This document shows, in pieces, positions 34,201-40,200 of a DNA stretch of 64,000 nucleotides. Position numbers and translations under genes: made by a program. The notes under the pieces are model-generated. The model did not search any database and was not told the DNA's origin. It worked only from the letters and a program-made list of their open reading frames with translations. This stretch comes from Bradyrhizobium sp. CCBAU 53340 (GTDB lineage Bacteria; Pseudomonadota; Alphaproteobacteria; Rhizobiales; Xanthobacteraceae), in the NCBI RefSeq assembly GCF_015291645.1, contig NZ_CP030055.1, forward strand, positions 5,394,001-5,458,000. Direction: 5' to 3'. Position 1 is the stretch's first letter. Every line of letters begins with the position of its first letter.

Positions 34201-37200
34201 GGTGCCTCCGCCGTCGTGATAGATCACCTCGGTGCCGGTCGCGAACGCGTCACTGTCGTTGCCGAAATCGATCGTGCTGGCACCGGTATTGACAACGCTT
34301 GCCTTGAACTGATGGTGAGCCTGGTCGGCGTACGTAGAATCTATCGTTTGCCCGATTGACCAAACGCTGACCGCGCCGCCGACGCCGACGAATCCTCCGG
34401 CACCGCTGACGTCGAAGCCTGTGACGTCCTTAGTATTGACGGCGTTCACTTCGATATCTTGCTTGGCCTTGAGTTGGGCGCCGGTAAGGACCTCGGCCTT
34501 GGTGTTGTTATTCAATGTTCCGACGTCGACCGCGCCGGCAACTCCGACGAATCCGCCGGCAACACCGACGATGAAGGTCTGTATGCCGACCTTGTCGCCA
34601 GCGTTGACATAGACGCTCTGATCACCGTTGGCCAATCCCTGATGCAGCGTATTGATCAGCGCATTCCCATTGATCCTTGCGTCAGTCTCGACATTGACCA
34701 GGGTGACGCCGACTGCGCCCGATACACCGACATAGCCGGCGCCGGCCGCTGCCACGATGTGCAGGATACTTTCACTGGAAGTCGCCTGCACCAGAACGCC
34801 ATGAGCGTTGAAAGGCGACGGGCTTCCCGAGGTCGTTTCAAAGACTCCCGAAACGATATTGCCGTCCAGCAGGTCGCCGCGTCCACCACTATTACCCAGC
34901 GCATCGACTTGCGCCGACGCGCCGATCGTCGCCTCGGTGTCCTTGCCGACAAGCATGACTCCGACCGACCCGCCGATTCCTACCGCGCCGCCAACGCCGA
35001 GTGCGCCGGACAGTTCGAAGATATGCGTGTCATCGTTGGCAAATACGTCCACGTCGCCGCCGGCGTAAACATGCGCGGAATCGCCGATTGAGGCCTTGAC
35101 TTGGTTGTTGATGCTGAGCACGTCGACTGCGCCGCCGACCCCGACACCGCCGGCCGCCACGCCAAAGCCGACCATCACGATGTCTTCCTTGCCGCCGGCA
35201 ACGACGACGATGTCGCCCTTGGCATTCACGATCGCGCTTGTATCGATATAGGCTTGGGTTGTATCGCCGATGACGTTGACGCCAACGGCGGGCGCCACGC
35301 CGACAGCGCCGATGCCGATGCCTCCGGCGATCGCCAGGTGATAGAAATCGTCGCCGGCGCCGACCAAAACCGACTGGTCGAAGGGGTTAGCGGTGCTGGT
35401 GTCGAGGTTAACCTTGGCACTGTCCCCGATATAGGCTTTCGTCGTCGCACCGACGACATCGACCCCGGCCGACACTGCGACACCGACTGCGCCGCCGCCG
35501 ACGGCGAAGGTAAAGGTGCGAATCTCATCCTGATTGGTCGCCGCGACCGCGACTCCGTGGAAATTGCCGCGGGTGTCGAGTGAGGTGAGGCGCGTGCCGC
35601 TCAGCGACGGGTCCTTGCTGTTGACGTCGTCGTTGCCGCTCTGGCTGAGATTCATATTCTTTACTTGCGGCGTGTGCACCTCGCCCTGGGAACGAAGCGC
35701 CTGGCGCTGGCTCGGACTGGTGAGCTGGTCCTTGCTCAGGGAGTTGGTTTCGATGCCCTGGCCGTTCGGATTGCTTGCGTCGAACGGGGCGTTGGCGGGT
35801 CCGGCCGGCGGAATGTTGATCACGCCGGTGTTGACGGTCAGGCCAGAACCATTCTTGCCGTCGCCGGTGACTTTGGCACCGGAGCCAATAAAGGCCTCGG
35901 TGTCCTTGCTGAATACATCGACGCCGGCGGCAGCGCCGACGCCGACCTCACCGGCCGCCAATACCGCGACGATTTCGTTGATGTTGCTGACGTCGTTTGC
36001 CGAAACGACGACACTGCCGTCCGCATGCACGTTGCCTTCCCCGAACGAGCCCGGCCCGGCGCTCGGATCGTCGCCGATAAAAGCCCGTGTCGTCAGGTCG
36101 AAGACGTGCACATCGGCGTTGGCCGCGACACCCACCGTTCCTCCGACGCCAATGCCCGCAGAGACCGAAACCAGGTCTTCGCTGGATTCCGCCTTGACGA
36201 TGATGTTGCCGGCCACCGTCGCGGTGACGGCTGAATCGATAAAGGCGTTGGTAGTCTTGGTGAAGATACCGACGTCAGCACCGACGCCCACGCCGGCCGT
36301 ACCGCTGGCGCCCAAGGAACCGGCAACCGAAATGATACCTCCGCTCGGCCCTGTGTCCGATGGATCGGCGTTCGGGCCGGTGAAATCGCTCGCGGTAACG
36401 ATCAAGTCTCCGCCGCCCGTCACCGTGATGTTCGAGTTGTGCCCGATATCTGCGGTCGTCGTTTCGGTCAGCACTTCCACCGCCGCGGAACCCGCCACGC
36501 CGGCGGAGCCGGTGCCGACGGCGACACCGGCGGCGATCGCAATGACGTCCTCGTTCGCCCGCGCCACGACGCTCACCGTGCCGGCGGACGTCACCGTGGT
36601 GCTTGTCCCGACATAGGCTTCCGTCGTGGCGCCGTGCACCAGGGTGACGTTCGCCGCACCGATCGCGGAGCCACCGATGCTTAGTCCGATGCCTCCGGCA
36701 ATCATGGTGGTTTGGAACGCGCTCGTCGCCCTGACCGTCACCCCGCCGCCGTTCGCATGCACGGTCGCAGTATTGCCAATATGGGCGTCGGTCACGGGCT
36801 GGATGTCGGCAATCGAGGCCGACAGGGCGATGGCGATCGAGTCGCCGGAGCCGGCCGTTCCGGCGATCGACAGCATCGTTTCGGACGAATCTGCGGTCAC
36901 GCTAACGGCGCCACCCGCTGTGACGATTGCGCCGTTGTCGATATAGGCCGTCGTCGACTTGTGAAGGATCTCGACATCGAGACCGATACCGAAGCCCGCC
37001 GAGCCGCTGATCGATATGCCGAATGCACCGGCAATGCTGGTGATCTCGGTCTCGTTAACCGCCTTCACCGTCACGTTGCCGCTTGGCGTATAGAGGCCAC
37101 CCTGATTGATCTTGCCGCCGCCGATATGGGCGTCGACATCGAGATGGAAGTCGTTGACGATGAATGAACCGCCGATCGCAGAACCGCCCTTCGATCCGGA

Positions 37201-40200
37201 ACCGGCAACCGCCAGCGACGTCACCACCGGTTTCACCGCATCGGGAATCTTCGGAATGTCGAGTTGGGTCGGCAGCATATGCGTTTCCGCATCGACCGTA
37301 ATGGCGCCACCGGCATCGGCGTCGCCGCCGATAAACGCCGTCGTCGAGGCGTGCAGCAGAGTTACGTCGACCGTAGCGCCGAAGCCGACGCCATCCTTCG
37401 AAAGCGCGGCGGCCGCCGCCAGGGTTTGCGGATCGAGGTTCTCCGTCGCGGTGACGTTGATCGTACCGCTCGACTCCAGATGCGAGCCTGCGGCCGTTGA
37501 CGCTTCCGTCGTGAAATGATTGACGACGTTGATGCCTACCGATCCGGCGAAGGAGCCGATGGCGTTGTTGCTGGTCGTCGCCGCCGCAGCCACACCCCAG
37601 GCAATGAAGTCGTCGGTCTTCCCATTGGGGGTGATCGCCTCGATAGTGACGCTGCCGCCCTTGATCACGGATGCGCCGGTAACGCGCGCCTTGTTGGTGG
37701 CGCCTGCCACATTGACCGACACGCCGGCGCCGATCTGGGCGTCAGAGTCTGTCGCAACAGCCGCGCCGACACCCTTGGCGATCGCATGATCGTCCGCCTG
37801 CGCCGAAATCTTGACAGCACTCTTTGCGTTGACGCCGGCGCCATGGCTGATCGTGGCGCTATTGTCGGACGTCAGCACGTTCACCGAGACCGCGGCCGCC
37901 AATCCAATGCCGGTCGCATCACTGGCGCCACCCTCGGACGAGTTCGAACTCTGGGCGCTGCTGGTGTTGCCGCTGGCCGATGGCAGGGTTTGACCGCTGG
38001 TGTTCGAGTTACTCCCATTGACCTGTCCGTCGGCCTGACCGTCGGCATTGCCTCCACTGTCGTTCTTGTCTGCGCCCTTGACGGTCGCAATGGCCTCCGC
38101 GTCACTGGTCACGGCGGCCGTCGACATCAAAGTGAACGCCCCGTTCGAGGTAGCGACGCTGCGCGCCAACTCGGCGCTGGCGTTCTCGGTTACGACGGCG
38201 ACGGAAACGGAAGCGCCGAACGCTACATTCTTGCCCGCTGCTTCAGCGCCGGTCTCCGTCTTGAAGTTGGTGGTCTGCGACGCGGTAATCGAGACATCGC
38301 CACTGCCGTGGATGCCGGTGCCGCCGCTGGCGTCGGTGCCGACATAGGCAGCCGTGGTGTCGTGCGCGACGATGACGCCCGCTCCGATACCGACGGCAAC
38401 GCCGCCGCTCGCCTGCGCGCCGTTCTCACCGTGGGTGACGGCTGAGTCCCCGGCGACCGCCGAGACCGCAAATTTGCCGACCGTCCCCGTCCACGACGTC
38501 CCGTCGCTGATTTTGGCGTTGACGTTATTGGTCAGAACGTTGACGCCGACCGACCCGCCGACACCGGCCTTGTCGCCATCCGACTCGCCATGCGGCTTTG
38601 CCGTCGCCAGATTTGCTTCGTCGCTCTCCGCCATCACCGACGAATCGCCGCCGCTGGTGATGATGTGTGCGCTGCCGGCGAAGCCCGGCGTCATGCCGAC
38701 CAACGCGTCGGTATGGTTGTTCACGACATTGACGCCGACCGAAATGCCGACGCCGACCTTGCCGCCGCTTGCGCCCGAGGTGGCGTCGGCGCGAGACGAA
38801 TGGGTACGGTCGTGCAGTACCTGTTGCCCAGCCGACGCGGATCCGCTTAGCGGAATGGCTTTGCCGCTATAGGCGTCGTCGCGCGACGCCGCGAGCTGGT
38901 AGTGACCGCCGGTCAGGTCGATGGCGTAATAAAGCGTGCCGTCGCTCAAGCCGCCGAGCGGAGATGCGGCATTGTACGTTATGGGGTCGCCGGTTCGCAG
39001 GGCTGCACTTTCACCCAGATCGAGCACGGTGATGTTGGCGGTGGGGTCGAAATCGACTGCACCAATGAAGGTTGGAATACCCTTGATGTACTTCCAGAGT
39101 TGATTGCCCGATGATGACAGGGCGCCGGACGTGAGATCCACCAATCCGTCACCGCCGCCGTCTTCGGCGTGTTCCTTGGTGTCGTAGAACTTGACCGTGC
39201 CGTCATCGTTGACATGCACGAAATAGCCAGAGAGTTGCAACGGGTCGAGGCCGAAGCCTCCCAACCCGACATAGTTGACCTGATCGCCGCTCTTGAGGCC
39301 GGCATCAAGGCCAACAAAGAGCGTGTCATTGTCGGCGTCGACCACCGGTACAGTTGTCGTGGGCGCATCGATCTCGCGATCGGCCATCACGGCACCGACG
39401 TTAAGGCCGCTGCCGCTCACCACGGCATTGTTGCCGATAAAGCCCTGGTTGGTGATGTTGTTAACGTTGACCGCGACGGCGACACCGACCCCGGTCCCGC
39501 CGGGGGCGACTGCCGAACCGTCAGCCACCGCATGTCCGTCTACATTCGCTGCCGACTTAACCGTCACCGCTCCGAAGGCGGTAACGTGGCGGTTGTCGGG
39601 TATCGACGCGATCGACTTTCCGTTCTCGACATTTACCGCAATCGCGCCCGCAACGCTGACTTGCCCGCTACCACTCGTGGCCGACGGCGAACTCGCACCC
39701 TCGGTCCCCTTGGCGGTGCCGCCCTGCTTGCTGACCTGATCGGTTGCCGTCTTGTCGGCGAAACCCTGCTGGGCCTGCTTTTTATCGTCGGCCTTCCCGC
39801 CGCCATTGTCTTCGTCTTCGCCGCCCTTGACGCTGGCCTTGGCCGTGCTTTCACTGATCGAAATCGCGCTCGACAGAAACGCCGCCGTGCCCGCGGTGGT
39901 CACGAGGTCGCGTCCGGTGCTGGCGAGCGAACTGTCGTTCACGATCGACAATGCCAGCGAGATGCCGACGCCCGTTTTGGTCGATTCGGTATCGCCCGTC
40001 GCGGATGTCTGGACGACGTTGCTGAGGGCCGATGTAGCGCTGAAGTTGCCGTCGATGCTCAGCGTTCCGGCCAGCCCGGCGGCGCCAAGCGTCGCATGGG
40101 TATCGTCGTCGGCGACCGAGATTGCGATCACCGGCGTGACCGCCAAGGTGCCCGTACTCGCGGAACCGTTCTCTGCCTCGGTCTCCATCTCGTGGTCGGA

